Shown here piece by piece: positions 1 through 11,241 of a stretch of DNA of 64,000 nt. The stretch covers positions 682,001-746,000 of the forward strand of contig BCIM01000006.1 of assembly GCA_039545315.1 (NCBI GenBank). Reading direction: 5' to 3'. The stretch is from Kondoa malvinella (taxonomy: Eukaryota; Basidiomycota; Agaricostilbomycetes; Agaricostilbales; Kondoaceae). The notes beneath the pieces are model-generated. The model worked only from the letters and a program-made list of their open reading frames with translations, was not told where the DNA came from and searched no databases. Position 1 is the stretch's first letter; every line of letters starts with the position of its first letter. A program made the translations under genes and the position numbers.

Positions 1-345
1 TCTTTTCAAGCAAAGCCATTGCTTCTTTAGCTTTTGGCTTGTTCAAGACTGTAATCTTGTTGCAATTGCCCACTCCTTGACTGGTCGGGTGTCTCTCTCT
101 CTCTGCCTTGAAAGGATCGCCTTTGCCTCGAAGGACCATTTTGAAGCGTTCTGCATTCGCTGGGTATCGTCTAAGGGCTGGTATAAGAGCAAAGGGAAAT
201 CACTGCATCGCTCGAGTCCAAGCAAGGCAATCCGCACGTGAAGTCAAGTCGTGAGAAGTGTCAAGAGAGAAGTACACAACGAAGTCCTTGTCCTGCTCGA
301 TAGAATCTTACTCGTCCAACAAATTTCTTCGATCACTCTTCCACT
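1..345. other. Upstream region of the first hydrolase gene
   Basis: No coding region is supported here. The stretch contains a short CT-rich microsatellite (TCTCTCTCTCTCT, about 91-104) and presumably the promoter and 5' UTR of the gene starting at 346. Confidence 0.5.
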
Positions 346-1355
346 ATGAAGCTCGAGATCCATGAAGACCTCTCGTTCACTACGAATCTCTTCAACACCT
401 TCATCATGCCGCTGTGGAGGCTCACTCGCTTTCGCCCAGTCTCTCCCAAAGGCTCACAAGCACTCAAACCAGCTTTCGTGTCCGACTGCGACTGGACGGA
501 GCGAAAAGTCGATGGCATCTTTGTGTACGACATTACGCTGAAAGGCATGACGAGTAAACCTACCAAACGAGTACTATAGTAAGTCTGTTTCTGCACGAGC
601 ATGGAATGAGCTCACGCGAAATAGCTTTCCTGGAGGCGCTTTCGTCTCACCAGCATCGCCTTTCCATTTCAGAATCGCAGCTCGGATCTGCAGACAACAC
701 CCAGGCACTCAAGTAACACTTGTCGCTTACCCACTCGCACCACTCAACCCCGCTCCAGAAACCTATCCTACCTTAGTGAAACTCTATCACAGCATGGCAA
801 AAGAAGCGGACGACTCGGACCAGGAATTCATCATCTCCGGTGATTCAGCAGGCGGTAACCTAGCTCTCAGTCTACCTTTACACATCCTCTCTACCTCACC
901 TGAAAGTCTCGCTCCAGCCAAAATCGTAGCCATCGTCCCAGCTTGCACGACCGATACGTCCATCCTATCAGAAGTAGCGCCTAATGATCCGGCGTTGTCA
1001 CCTGCGGTCTTTGACTTGGTACGAGAACAATGGGGTGGGGAATGGGGTGGTGATGATCCGCGTGTCAGTCCGCTCTATGCGGATATGAGCGTTTTGCAAA
1101 AGCGAGATGTGCAAGTCTTCATCCTCAGCGCTGGCTCAGATTGCTGTGCTCCAGGTCAGTCGATGTGATAGACTTGCCTTGCATCGCTCATCCAGATTAT
1201 TAGGTGCCATGTTGTTTTTGGACAAGGCGGACAAAGCAGGTGTACAAGGCGTGTTTTGCTATTGGCCGTATATGCAACATCTGTCGTTCGCGTTGTGGGG
1301 TCTGGGCCTGAAGGATTTCAGCAAGTACGCAGATTGGTTCTTTAAGCAGTACTAG
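346..1355 (+). CDS. Alpha/beta hydrolase, HSL/acetylhydrolase family
   Basis: Predicted serine esterase/lipase of about 304 residues in three exons (346-578, 625-1154, 1204-1355). The oxyanion-hole segment FPGGAF, a variant of HGGGF, is created by the first splice. The nucleophile motif GDSAGG lies at about 839-856, and a C-terminal MQHLSF supplies the likely catalytic His. The acceptor at 1203 was chosen over the AG at 1195 because only it keeps the frame open into GAMLFLDKADKAGVQ. The length fits the Abhydrolase_3 family, which includes steryl-acetate and xenobiotic esterases. The natural substrate cannot be read from sequence. No signal peptide or membrane segment is evident. Confidence 0.85.
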
Positions 1356-1586
1356 CTGGTCTACGAATGTAATTCTCTACCCCATAACCCAAGATGTACT
1401 GCTTCAGACGAAAGGAAGGGTATTCGAGTCTTCCGAGTGACGCTTTTCGTTGCCTTTATATGTCGAGTCGTGCTCTGAAAGGTAAAGTCAGCGATGACTT
1501 TCACAGATCAGGACTGTGCATACCTTCAGACGTGATATGCGTACTGGAAGGACAGTCATTACTGATCAAAATAGCAAGCGAAACAC

Positions 1587-3258
1587 TTACTCTGTCGTAA
1601 CGAGCAGCTGCAAAGGCACAACTGCGCCAGAAGGACGCTTGTCTCGCTTGGTACTAGCCGATTCTGACATGGCAGTCAGCGGATGCTGAAATATGGAGGG
1701 GGTGGACATACGAGAACTCCCTTGCCGGTCTTTTGGTGTTTGCAGAAATGATCGGCCGCCCAGAATGATAGCACTTGTGAGGGCGCCAATCCTGTAGCCA
1801 AGATCAGTCACATTTCAAGTCGACGAGAACACGATATACTGACCCATTGATATAGCTTGATAGCCTGAGCGAGATGAACACAGCTCGATCAGACGTATCT
1901 CCCTTGAGGTGATACAATATCAAAGAAAGCAGCTGGTATACAGTCAGACCCAGCCACAAGTTGGTATAAACGCTATAGATGATCAGAATCTTTTGCGTGT
2001 TTGCTAAACTTTGGCCAGAGCCGGAAGATGTGGTGCTGTTGCATCTCATGCGAGCGCTTTTGCGGATAGCAAGGACCTGTACTGGGGTTCAGCCGATGCT
2101 TTCATTCTGAAGCCAACTGCTTACCAGGGCTACAGCAGCAGGCTGAAAGCAGATCAGCATCATGGCGACCATGGCGAGCGAGATGTAGCGGATAGCCTGT
2201 ATTTCGTTTCGTGAGCTCCGAGCAGGCACCGAGCGGATGCAGCAGACGTCTACGAGTCGACCGCTTATATCTGCGTGCTTTTTCTGTACAGCATTCAGGC
2301 GACATTCTGTCCATGTCGGCATCACACACCAGAATGATTGCGGCCTGTACATCAATGCGTCCAGCCGCTAAGCTTTGCAGGAGCCTTATCCCAGGCTCGA
2401 TGACTGGATTAGAAAGCATGAGACCTATGTTTGCTGCCAGCTGTGAGCGTGCGAACCTTTGTTGAAGTGTTTATTGCTGGCGTCCGTTGTCAGCTTCGAC
2501 CGCTGATGGTACTTCCTTTACATACGCTACAAACCTGTCCATAGAGTCAAATGCAGCTCTAACAGACGGAACGGGCACGCACGTGAGACTTAGGAAGATT
2601 ATGAGAATCAAAGTCGGGAAAACAAATGCCACTCCGTGATAGAAGAATGTGTTTGGCATGTGCACTCGCAGCCGGTCGCCGCCATTCTGCCGAGATAGAA
2701 AAAAGACTGAAAGGCCTGAGAAGATGATGCTGCGACTGGAGTTAGTCAGACCGACAGAAGGCTCTTGTGACGGACCTGGCTGCCGCTAGCCATGCAAGGT
2801 AGAGCAGGATTATCCGAGGCAGCATATACACAGCGACAAAGTTTGTCTGGTCTCCTCCCGGACTGCACAAGCCGCTCAGCAATTGCCAAGCCGTTCAATG
2901 AGATGCACTCACACCCAATGCTGTAGCTGCCATATACAAGCTCCCATCTCCAAAGATGCATAGATAGAGCATAGAGGTAACCAAAGCGAGAAAATATTGA
3001 TAGTGAGCGCCTGATAGCCAACATAGTTGGTAAGGCGAAAGAGCCAGAAGTTTGAGTATTTCTTCCTAGTCGCTCGTTGGTAACAGAAACAGCCGAGCAG
3101 CATCGCTGCAATGACACCATGCAGCGAAGCTAGAAAGTATAGATGCGCCCGATCGCTGCAACAGAACTTAGCTACCTCTACTGGGCAGGGTCTAGATCTT
3201 ACCTGTCGCTGGCAGTGGGTTGCAGCAGTTCATTTACAGCCTTGATTTGTTCAGCCAT
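1587..3258 (-). CDS. Orphan multi-pass (about 7-TM) membrane protein
   Basis: Not assigned to a named family. Joining about seven short exons gives a protein starting MAEQIKAVNELLQPTASDSD at 3258. It then has a series of hydrophobic segments, such as LHGVIAAMLLGCFCY, LTINIFSLWLPLCSIYASL, VAVYMLPRIILLYLAWLAAA, FPTLILIIFLSLTCV, YISLAMVAMMLICFQPAAVAL and IGALTSAIILGG. A hydrophilic Ser/Lys/Arg-rich tail ends at 1587. The pattern (short outside N terminus, seven to eight helices, cytosolic tail) resembles the receptor-like 7-TM families common in basidiomycetes. The intron joining IRLLQSLAAGRID to KKHADISGRLVD has more than one possible donor. Orientation and C terminus are firmer than internal boundaries. 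Confidence 0.6.
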
Positions 3259-3960
3259 TGTCGATTGAAAGGCAAGAGGCGAAGGAGAAGTGCTCAAAAA
3301 AAAGGAGCAATACCTCGTTCCATCGGCTGCTTATGTGAGTGTCGTGGGCAGCGCTCGAGCTACGCTATGGCTTCGTTACGGCCCGAGCAAGATAAAGTAC
3401 TAACACGGTACTTTACTTTGGGCCAAAGCCAATTCACTGGAGGTGCACGGATATAAGATGGGCTTGAGAGCCAAAACGCGCGAGCTCGAGCGATCTGCGC
3501 GGCTCTAGCTGAATAGAGAGCGAGCGATGATGAGAGGAAGTCTGTGAGCTTGCGATGCATAATTGCCAGGCTCCGCCTGTCACCATGGAAACCGATGGCG
3601 ATTATAAAAGACGCGCTGCAGGATCAGCTGGACGAAAGGACCCAGCGCGCGCCAGTAAGGGACAAAGCGTTATAGTATAGCTTGCAGGCAGAACCTTGCA
3701 AGTCCTTGCTCGGGCACAAGATGCATTCTGGTGTAATATGCATCCCAGGCAACACGGATGCATCTCCGCTTGCGTCGGATGCTGCTTTGGATGTCAAGTC
3801 GCTGTGTTTACCCTTCCTAAAACAGCCGTTGGATGTTTCATTCGACGTCCGCGGAGATGCTGGGATATCATTCACGCCTGCGGAATGCCAATTCGAGCTC
3901 ATTACTAATCAGGTCAATGATGTTGTCAGCAGATGCATCCAGTCAGAATCGGTCTCCAAC
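3259..3960. other. Intergenic region with a TATA-like box and a weak ORF
   Basis: This lies between the start of the 7-TM gene and the stop of the P450 gene. It holds a TATAAAAG sequence near 3604 and a plus-strand open frame whose first ATG is at 3721. That frame runs on to 4122, antisense to the last P450 exon. I could not support it as a gene. Confidence 0.4.
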
Positions 3961-6196
3961 TTACGGGTGCACACTGATGACCACATGAATCTTCAGCAGC
4001 CTTTCTCGTCTAGCCCTCTCTGTCTCGCCAGGCTGCCGCTCGAACTCTGCTTTACGGTGCGGAGGGGCTTCGATTTTGAAGTTGCGAAGAAGGTAAGCCA
4101 GAATGACGGTAAGCTCGACTAAGACAAGCTTTATAAGTATAGATCGGATTGCCCATACATGACATACTGAGCGCGAAGGCGCGGCCGATACATCCTCTTG
4201 TTCCGCCCGAGAACGGATATGCTAGTATATAGATGAGGGAGGATAACATAGCATGGTGAAAGCCACCCACAAACAGTGTTATTGGCCGGCCCTTGCTTTC
4301 TATCATCTTCTATCCAGCGATCTGTATTGAATGTGTATGGATCAGGCCAAAAGGTGGCTGCGAAACTATCAGCCATTTTGGTCACCTCGATACTTTCGCG
4401 ACTGACAAATATATCCGGAACCAGAATAGTTCAGATTGACGTAGCTTCCCTTTGGAACGGGAAGCTGGCGTAGAACGGTTGCAGTATTGTCTGTAGGGCA
4501 AGACCTGGCTGGCATCGTCGTATCGACTACTGCTTGCTTCTGAATCGCCGGCACAGGACCAGATAGGCGGAGGACTTCTTTAATAGCACGAGATAGTCGT
4601 TCGAAGCGAGGAAACATTTCGTAGGTCGGCTCATCTTCTTGACCTATCACTTCGATGATTTCTTCATACATGGCTTCCTGTTCTTCTGGGTTGCAGGCAA
4701 GTAAGAAGAGAAAGCAAGACATCGTAGATGCGGTCGTCTCATGTCCTGCAAGCATGAATACGTAGATGTTCGACACTACACGCTTTATCAGCACCAATGC
4801 AAGGCTTGATCGCTGGCACTTACGAAGAGCGTCTTCATCCAGTGCCATTTTGGAACCTTCCGAGGTATTCGCTTTGACAAGCAGACGAAGCACATCATTG
4901 CGGCCTTTCTCTGATTTACGCTCGTCGTTGATCATGTTGCGGACTTTCAGTTCAAACTGAGTGAAGGCGAATTTGATCTACGCGCTCTTTCAGCATCAAT
5001 GCAACAGCTCAATCTGCTGAAACTAACGAAGCGAAGGCCATCATGCGGCAACTTGAATGCCCACTGTACTTTCGTCAGCCATATTCGAGCCTCGGACCAA
5101 GCTTGCCTCACCTTTGGCAAGATGTAAATTGGCACAAACTTCTCTGAGGTAACTTGAAGTGATTGGAAGAAGCCCATCTGACCATCCTTAGGCGGAGGCT
5201 GGGCTAATGCTTCCCAGCCAAACTTTTGTCCAAATCCAGCTTGCGAAAGAACCTGTTATATCTTGTAAGAAGAAATCCAGAAAGGTCACAGAGATGACTA
5301 ACCATCAGTGTCATACATTTCACTGTCTTCTCGACATTGGTCAGGACAGTCAGACCAGTACTGTCGGCTTGCTCTTTCGTGGTTTTGCAAAAGTCTCGAA
5401 TGATATCCGCTGTTGCTTCCCATACTTCGCGATTATTGGCCTACACGTAGGATGAGATACGTAGAGTGAAACTTGGCGTGCATGTACCTCAGAGAATGCC
5501 GGAGAGGCTATTTTCCTATGTCGCCTATGCTCAACGCCGTCATGCAGGTTGAAGATGTTTTCACCAAAGACATCAGTGACCTTGTTGACGCATCCAGTAG
5601 TTTTCTGGTAGCTCTGTTTGTCCTCTAGACACTTCTTGAACGCTTCGAGGTCTGGAAAGTCGCATAAGCCGTGCAATGGATGTTCCGCTGTTTGATGCTC
5701 ACCTCCAACAAGGAATGTCACCACAGGAGGGAACAGGCTGGTGATCGCAACGACAGTCGAATCATATTCTTCGAAAAGATCTGCCTTGTCTTGCCAAATA
5801 TTTGCACGCTGGTAGGAAACTCGTCTGGAATTTCGAAAGAATATCGATGACCAGAAGAAGTACGGCCTACTCTAGAAGTCAGTCTTGTGTATCCCACAGG
5901 CTTTGGTGCAGCGACAGACCGAAAGACGCTAACAAAGCCGGGCAATCCTCTGCAAAACAACTTTGACTCAAACATCTTTGGAGAGTATGACAGCCAGCTC
6001 ACCTGCTATCTCGAAGTGCCTTGCAGAAGTAGAGCAAGTGTCGAACGACGAAGAAGCCCACAATAGAGCCTAGGACTGCCCATTTGCTTGTCGCGTTCGT
6101 GTCGATGTTGGCAAAAAATCTGTCCATGTCGAATTGCTCCGACAAAGGTTGTTTATTGAAGCTGCTCGTGAAGAAAGCTCTACACACTTGGAACAC
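3961..6196 (-). CDS. Cytochrome P450 monooxygenase
   Basis: Membrane-anchored microsomal P450. An N-terminal hydrophobic anchor (WAVLGSIVGFFVVRHLLYF) follows either Met at 6196 or the preferred Met at 6127. Further on come LPGFVSVFRS, FFWSSIFFRNSRRV, FGENIFNLHDGVEHRRHRK with PAFSE (helix C region), AGHETT of helix I at 4732-4749, KEVLRL (ExxR), a PERF-like YTFNTDRW and the haem loop FSGGTRGCIG at 4184-4213. The last exon gives IELTVILAYLLRNFKI and ends with TAA at 3961. The HRRHRK/PAFSE pattern fits basidiomycete CYP families related to fatty-acid hydroxylases. The join between AAPKP and RPYFFW needs a 26-nt intron (5872-5897) or a frameshift. The gene is divergent from an MFS transporter, which suggests a shared substrate or detoxification role. 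Confidence 0.88.
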
Positions 6197-6550
6197 GCGA
6201 GCGATACAATTGGATAGCCGAAAGGCTTGAGCCTCTTTATGATGTTTTATAGATTCATTGCGACGAAATCACCAACCTCAATACACGCTGTATCTTTGCT
6301 CATTCGCACACTGCGTCGTCTCCCCTTGCTCTGTACTGTTTGCTTTCGGTCTCGGGCTTCTAGAATCCTTCATCTCTCGTGGACAAACTGTTTTCTCTTG
6401 TCTTGGCGTCCTTATCTCCGCAATTACCATTCCGCCTCTTGTCTGGACAGTGGAGAGCCACGGGGATCCAGTCGGCAATGCAGATGACTATTCTCCGTCC
6501 ACTCTTGCACGAGCGCTCTTCTAGCTTCTCACTATCCATCCGCCCAAATC
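6197..6550. promoter_or_regulatory. Divergent promoter region between P450 and ACS transporter
   Basis: A gap of about 350 bp separates the P450 (leftward) and transporter (rightward) start regions. Short plus-strand open frames exist but show no protein-like composition. No clear TATA box or operator was recognised. Confidence 0.45.
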
Positions 6551-9045
6551 ATGCAGAGTTCACGCGGCGATATTGAACGCAGAGAGGTAGATGATGCCCA
6601 CAATCTCAAGGAAAGCAAGCAGCCTATAGATCAGGTTGAAGATGTGCTCGCACACGCCAAGGAATTCAGAGATCCTGCCGCAGCTGTGGCAGCCGTTGCT
6701 CCTACTCTGTCTGCGAAGGAACATCGAAAGCGTGGGTCCGCATGATGTGGTGGCTGAAGCCTGCTTATGTTCCCATGCCATAGTGCTGTGGAAGATAGAT
6801 CTTACTGTCTTGCCAATATGCTGGCTTCTGTGAGCTGATCTTCACTCTGGTAAATTTGCGCTTATGCTTCGTTGGTGTTTAGCTACTACAACAACAGTCT
6901 AGATCGTTCTGCTCTGGGAAACGCAGCCGCCTTTGGTTTTCGAATCGATGTTGATGCAGCCGGAAATACCTTTAATCTGGGAGTGACTGTCTTCTTTATG
7001 TTGGTCTCTCCGACTTCTTTGCTGGAGCCAAGCTGATCTTTGTTGCAGCGCGTATATTCTGGTCGAAGTTCCTTCCAAGTGCGTGAAGCTGCCAGAGTTG
7101 CGGCTACATCTGATGAGATTATGTAGTCTGGCCATGAAGAAGATTGGCGCACAGTAAGCGTCGCTCTACGCAAGTTTTCGTCCTTGTCTGATCTTCTCAC
7201 AGTATCTGGCTTCCAGCTACTGGTATCCTCTATGGCACCGTCACTCTTTGCACGGCCTTCATATCCACACAACCACAATTTTATGCCATTCGATTCCTAC
7301 TTGGTGTCTTTGAGGGGTACGTTCTTGTGCACCAAATTGAGCGCACGGTCTGATGCATGAGCGTGCAGCGCTACGCTTCCTGGATGTGCTTACTACTTGT
7401 CTGTCACAAGATCGGTCAGAAGCAGCATACTGACGCATCTGTTCAGGTCCATGTTCTACAGTCGAGCAGAATTCGCTAGTCGCTTCCCTCTGTTCATCAC
7501 TGGTAGTTCCTTTGCTACGGCGACCGGCGCACTCTTGTCTACAGCCTACCACAACGCAGGCGAGATCTCTCCTCTCATTTATGGCTGGCGAAACATTGTA
7601 CGTGCTGTCTTTCGCGGCTGCGGATGAGCTGATAAGACTTTCAGTTCTTCATTAATGGCATCCTGTCTTATGCCGTTTCCATCTTGGCCTACTTTGTCAT
7701 GCCAAAGAATCCTCAGGTCTCTCGTGTGTACAGCGCACACGAGAAAGCCTTTCTCGGTGGTCAAGCAGCCATCATGACGGCTGGCAAAGTGAAGGAAGAA
7801 GCGACCAAGAATCACTTGATCAAGCGAGCATTCACCAATCCGTCTACCGTTAGTATTTCTTCCGTATTTATACTCCCCGCTGAGGAAATTTGTAGTGGTT
7901 TGGCATAATGTGAGCAGAGCATATCATTCTCAGCCGCCGCTCGTCCTGAGAGCTATTTTTTCAGGCCTTGGTTCTGTGAGTCAAATCGCCCTTGGCATAT
8001 CATCTTTGCTTAGCTGGTTATTGCAGGTGGTCAGATCCTTGGCTCATCTTTCGTCTATTTTATGCCCGAAATCTTGACCAGCTTCGGCTGGAGTGGTACT
8101 CGAGGTCAGCTGGCAGCCTCTGCCTTTGCAATACCAGCAGCTGACAGCGTTCAGCTAACGTGGCTACAAGTGGTTGCTACTTTGCAGCGACGGCCTGGGT
8201 CATCTTGCTCGGCTTCCTTGCTCAGTACACAAAGCATCATGCCGGCTATATCATCTTCAATTGCTTATTGGGCGTCATCGGTTTCTGCATCTTTGCCTAC
8301 CCTGAAGACGCGAATACTCGGTACGTGACAACATCTTGATGCAGAGCAGTCTAATCCACTTGCACAGATATGGCGGAGCCTTCCTTTGCGCGATGAGTCT
8401 ATTTGGAGGTGTCGGTAAGCCTGTTTCGCCCTTATCCACAAATGATCTTTGCTCATTCACCGCCAGGTATCAATACTGCATGGGTCTCGTGAGTTAGGTC
8501 CCGATTGTGCCTCACGGCTCGTCATTTGTTTTCGCTAGAGCAAACTCGGCTCCGTTCACTACGAGAAGTGTTGCTTTGGCCATCGCGGTGTCACTGGGCA
8601 AGTCTTGTCATACAAAGCACGGTCTTGCCTGACGACTCAAACCAGGAGCATCTGGAGGAATCCTTGGTTCATGGGTTTTCATCGCGGCAGAGGCCGAAAG
8701 TAAATACCCCACTGGTCAAGGCATAATATTTGCAGCAAACAGTCTGGCTGTCATCTCAACTGCTATGCACTACTTTTACTGTCGATGGGAGAATCGGCAA
8801 CGCGATCTAGGTAAGTGCAACATTACTTATCTTCGCAATATCTCAACATGCGCGATCAGGCAAAAGGAATTGGCGTTTGCAATTGCCCGAGGAGGAGATT
8901 GCCACGCTGGGCAACTTGTGAGCTTGGAGATCAAACACTTCAGACCAAGGCTCACGGATAACACTCGCAGACACCCTTCTTTCAGGTATCTTCTTTCCAG
9001 CTCATCGCTTTTCATACTCATCTCTAATGTAGATATGCCACATAA
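6551..9045 (+). CDS. MFS transporter, anion:cation symporter (ACS/Dal5-like) family
   Basis: Plasma-membrane permease of the group that moves carboxylates, allantoate and vitamins. The ATG at 6551 opens a hydrophilic N terminus. Then follow LLWKIDLTVLPICWLLYY (TM1), NNSLDRSALGNAAAFG (family signature), YILVEVPSNLAMKKIG, WLPATGILYGTVTLCTAF and RFLLGVFEG (the conserved RFxLGxxE), FYSRAEFASR, YGWRNIFFINGI, YGGAFLCAMSLFGGVG, GASGGILGSWVF and WENRQRDLG. The C terminus is the family hallmark LGNLHPSFRY. About 12 exons with introns of about 45-60 nt. Splicing of 8986-9032 gives the usual FRYAT stop at 9043-9045. If that intron is retained, the frame continues to 9220 and adds a hydrophobic tail. Some middle splice sites (7900-8160) are uncertain. 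Confidence 0.85.
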
Positions 9046-9646
9046 GGAACTCGCGCTTCTTCTTTTTCTTGGTTTCGCTGTAATGTACATGTTATTCACT
9101 AGGCTCCGGCTTGTGAAACCTTTCTCTCGAACCGGAACACCGACAGCTGAGCTTGAGTCACAAAGGGGACGTGCATTAGACGAGATGGACCGAATGAGTG
9201 TCTGGGATTTCGCGAAGTAAGATACGATTCATTCTTGACCAAATCACGACGATCCCTTAAGCCTGGCTGCAGCAATTACACGGTGTGTTACCGTGCCTGT
9301 GATACACCACCTCATGCCCGATCTTGCGATGTCGCCCTGTCGCCCCTTGTGCAGAGAGTCACTAGGCTTCATGTAAGCCCGCATGTAATCAGAAGAATCA
9401 AGTGCGACTCGAACCTAAGAGACTTGCTCGCCATACTAATGTCTGAGCGTAAGGGACTTGATCATTTGTGTCGGGCCTGGAAATTCGCGGAGGAAAGAAC
9501 GCCGGCGCTCTTGAACGCAAGCGATCCGCCGTCTGTGAAGGAAGCGCTCGCGAATGTGGCTTCCAACGCAGACGACAAGAGGCTTGTGAATAAGGGCCCC
9601 AGCGTCCTTTCAGTCGTGAAAGCTGAATGGCGAGAGACGAACCTTT
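9046..9646. other. Intergenic region downstream of the ACS transporter
   Basis: Contains the possible intron-retention tail of the transporter (to 9220). A plus-strand open frame (about 9235-9720) runs antisense into the RNase III-like gene; its composition is unremarkable and no family was recognised, so it is not called as a gene. Confidence 0.4.
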
Positions 9647-10201
9647 TCAAATACGCAAAGCCTTGGCAATGGCTTCCACCGCAGCCATTGGGTTCTTGCC
9701 GACTTCGCGCTGGTCTGTAGCTGCAGCGCCCAAAAGAGCTTGGATGAAGGTGCTCTGTTGATGTGTTATCATCAGCCGGACCAAAGTTGGAAAAAGGCTC
9801 ACCTTCATCGTGATCGAGATACCTTGTTGGCCGCGAGGGATTTGGATGTGGTGGGACAAGTCCCTGTCGTCCGAGACTTGGGCCAGATGCTCTTTGGAGG
9901 TGCGGCGCTGAGTATCGTTGCTGATGACGCCTGCAGGGAGAATCACATCAGCTTTATGAGGCTTGCTTTAAAGCGAAGGTCAAAGTACCTCTGGACCTTC
10001 CGAGCTCGTTGCCTTCGAATGCCACCAATGCAATCAAAAGGGGACTGCCTACGTTCGGGCGTTATCATTTGGTACCAAAGTAGAGAGAGAAAGCTTACCA
10101 ACTATAGCCATGCGCTGATTTGTTGGATGCCAAATTGCGACATCCAACAGCTCCTTATTGACGAAGGTGTAATCGATCTGTTGTTCAATTTCTGAAGCCA
10201 T
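9647..10201 (-). CDS. RNase III-fold protein, all catalytic acids lost (132 aa)
   Basis: Four exons (10201-10099, 10048-9989, 9930-9803, 9754-9647) give 132 residues. It starts MASEIEQQIDYTFVNKELLD, which matches the first RNase III helix (I-Y-x-F-x-x-x-x-L-L). HPTNQRMAIVG sits where the signature NERLEFLGDS should be. STFIQALLGAAATD replaces the second motif, DTVEALIG. Aligned on these motifs, the acids equivalent to E. coli E41, D45, D114 and E117 appear as A, S, T and Q, so hydrolysis is not expected. The first two introns sit at the same codon positions as in the divergent neighbour at 10477, which shows common descent. A structural role, as for RNase III-fold mitoribosomal proteins, is an inference. 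Confidence 0.8.
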
Positions 10202-10476
10202 TGTATCTGCTCGACATTAGCGGCTAGTCAATGAGATAGTCATCGATGCTCACCTTGACGGAAAGCTATAATGATGGTAGAAGAGAAAGCATACAGTGCA
10301 AAATGTTGATTGAGTGAAGCAGCCATGCGACCGGAAAGCTACCGAGCACCAAGCACAGAATGTGCCACATGTCTAGTGTGAACAGCGCACGTTGACTGCA
10401 ACCGGCGATACCAAGGCAGCATCGTATGCGAGCAGTCAGGTGTGCGCAGTTGGGTCTGAGCATAATCAAGGACGGA
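10202..10476. promoter_or_regulatory. Divergent promoter of the RNase III-like pair
   Basis: 275 bp separate the two outward-facing start codons. No other coding signal was accepted here. Shared regulation of the pair is likely from the geometry but is not shown by any recognised site. Confidence 0.45.
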
Positions 10477-10983
10477 ATGGCACAACCGTCGGAACGGACA
10501 TTGGCCGACATTCTTGGCTATTCAATAGAGAACAAGAAGCTAGAATGGGAGGCTAGGACACATCCAGGGAACAGAAGACTAGCGCTAGTTGGTATATGTC
10601 CAATACAACCTTTTGGGCTGTCCGCTCAATCTCGGAGCAGGTGATTCAGCTCTAGATCTCTACGTGTTGTGTGAGCTGTACGACTTGGGACTAGAACAAG
10701 GTGGCAGACGCCAGAGTTTTGAGGGAAAGAATCTTGCTGATAAGAAGTAGGCGTAGCCTCAAGAGCCAAAAGCGACAGGACAACCAACGGCCGCTTCTCC
10801 AATATCGTAATAGAACAGGGTCTCGCAAAGCATTTGAACATTACAGGCGGTGCAGCGGAACAAGCCAGTATGCGAGCGACGTTCCTGGAGGCTCTGTTCG
10901 GCGCGATAGTTCAAGATTGTAAGCAAGAAAGAAAGGATGTATTCAAGACGGTAGCACAGGTTGCACGGAAATTGGGGATTTAG
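10477..10983 (+). CDS. RNase III-fold protein, partly degraded active site (135 aa)
   Basis: Three exons (10477-10591, 10641-10700, 10751-10983) give exactly 136 codons including stop. The fold is indicated by LADILGYSIENKKLEWEA, HPGNRRLALVGDSALDLY (signature region) and RATFLEALFGAIVQD (second motif). Relative to E. coli RNase III, D45 and E117 are kept while E41 is A and D114 is T, so catalysis is doubtful. There is no dsRNA-binding domain; the protein stops right after the fold with VARKLGI. Exon 2 is 60 nt and phase 1 at both ends, identical to the paralogue at 9647-10201. Minimal RNase III proteins of unknown role occur in fungi. The other known use of such a fold is in mitochondrial ribosomal proteins. 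Confidence 0.85.
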
Positions 10984-11241
10984 AACAGAGCAGGCCAAAT
11001 AGAGCTGTTCAATGGCTTTTCTGGCGAAAACACTTTGCGCTCAACGTCCGACCAAGGCCACGGCAATCGTTCACTTCCTTGCTGAAGGTCATCTCGGAGA
11101 TCTTGCTGTGACTCTGGCGCACATCGCACGCGCTTTCTGTGCAGCTCTCTTGACCGTTCGAAGCAACGCCAAACAGGCAAATTCGACTCGCGGGGCAGAC
11201 CGACTTGTAACGCGTTCTTCCACTCACTGTGACAGCCCAAG

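Noticed and set aside
9235..9720. 161-codon plus-strand open frame
   Set aside because: It runs antisense into the RNase III-like gene, has unremarkable composition and no recognisable domain.
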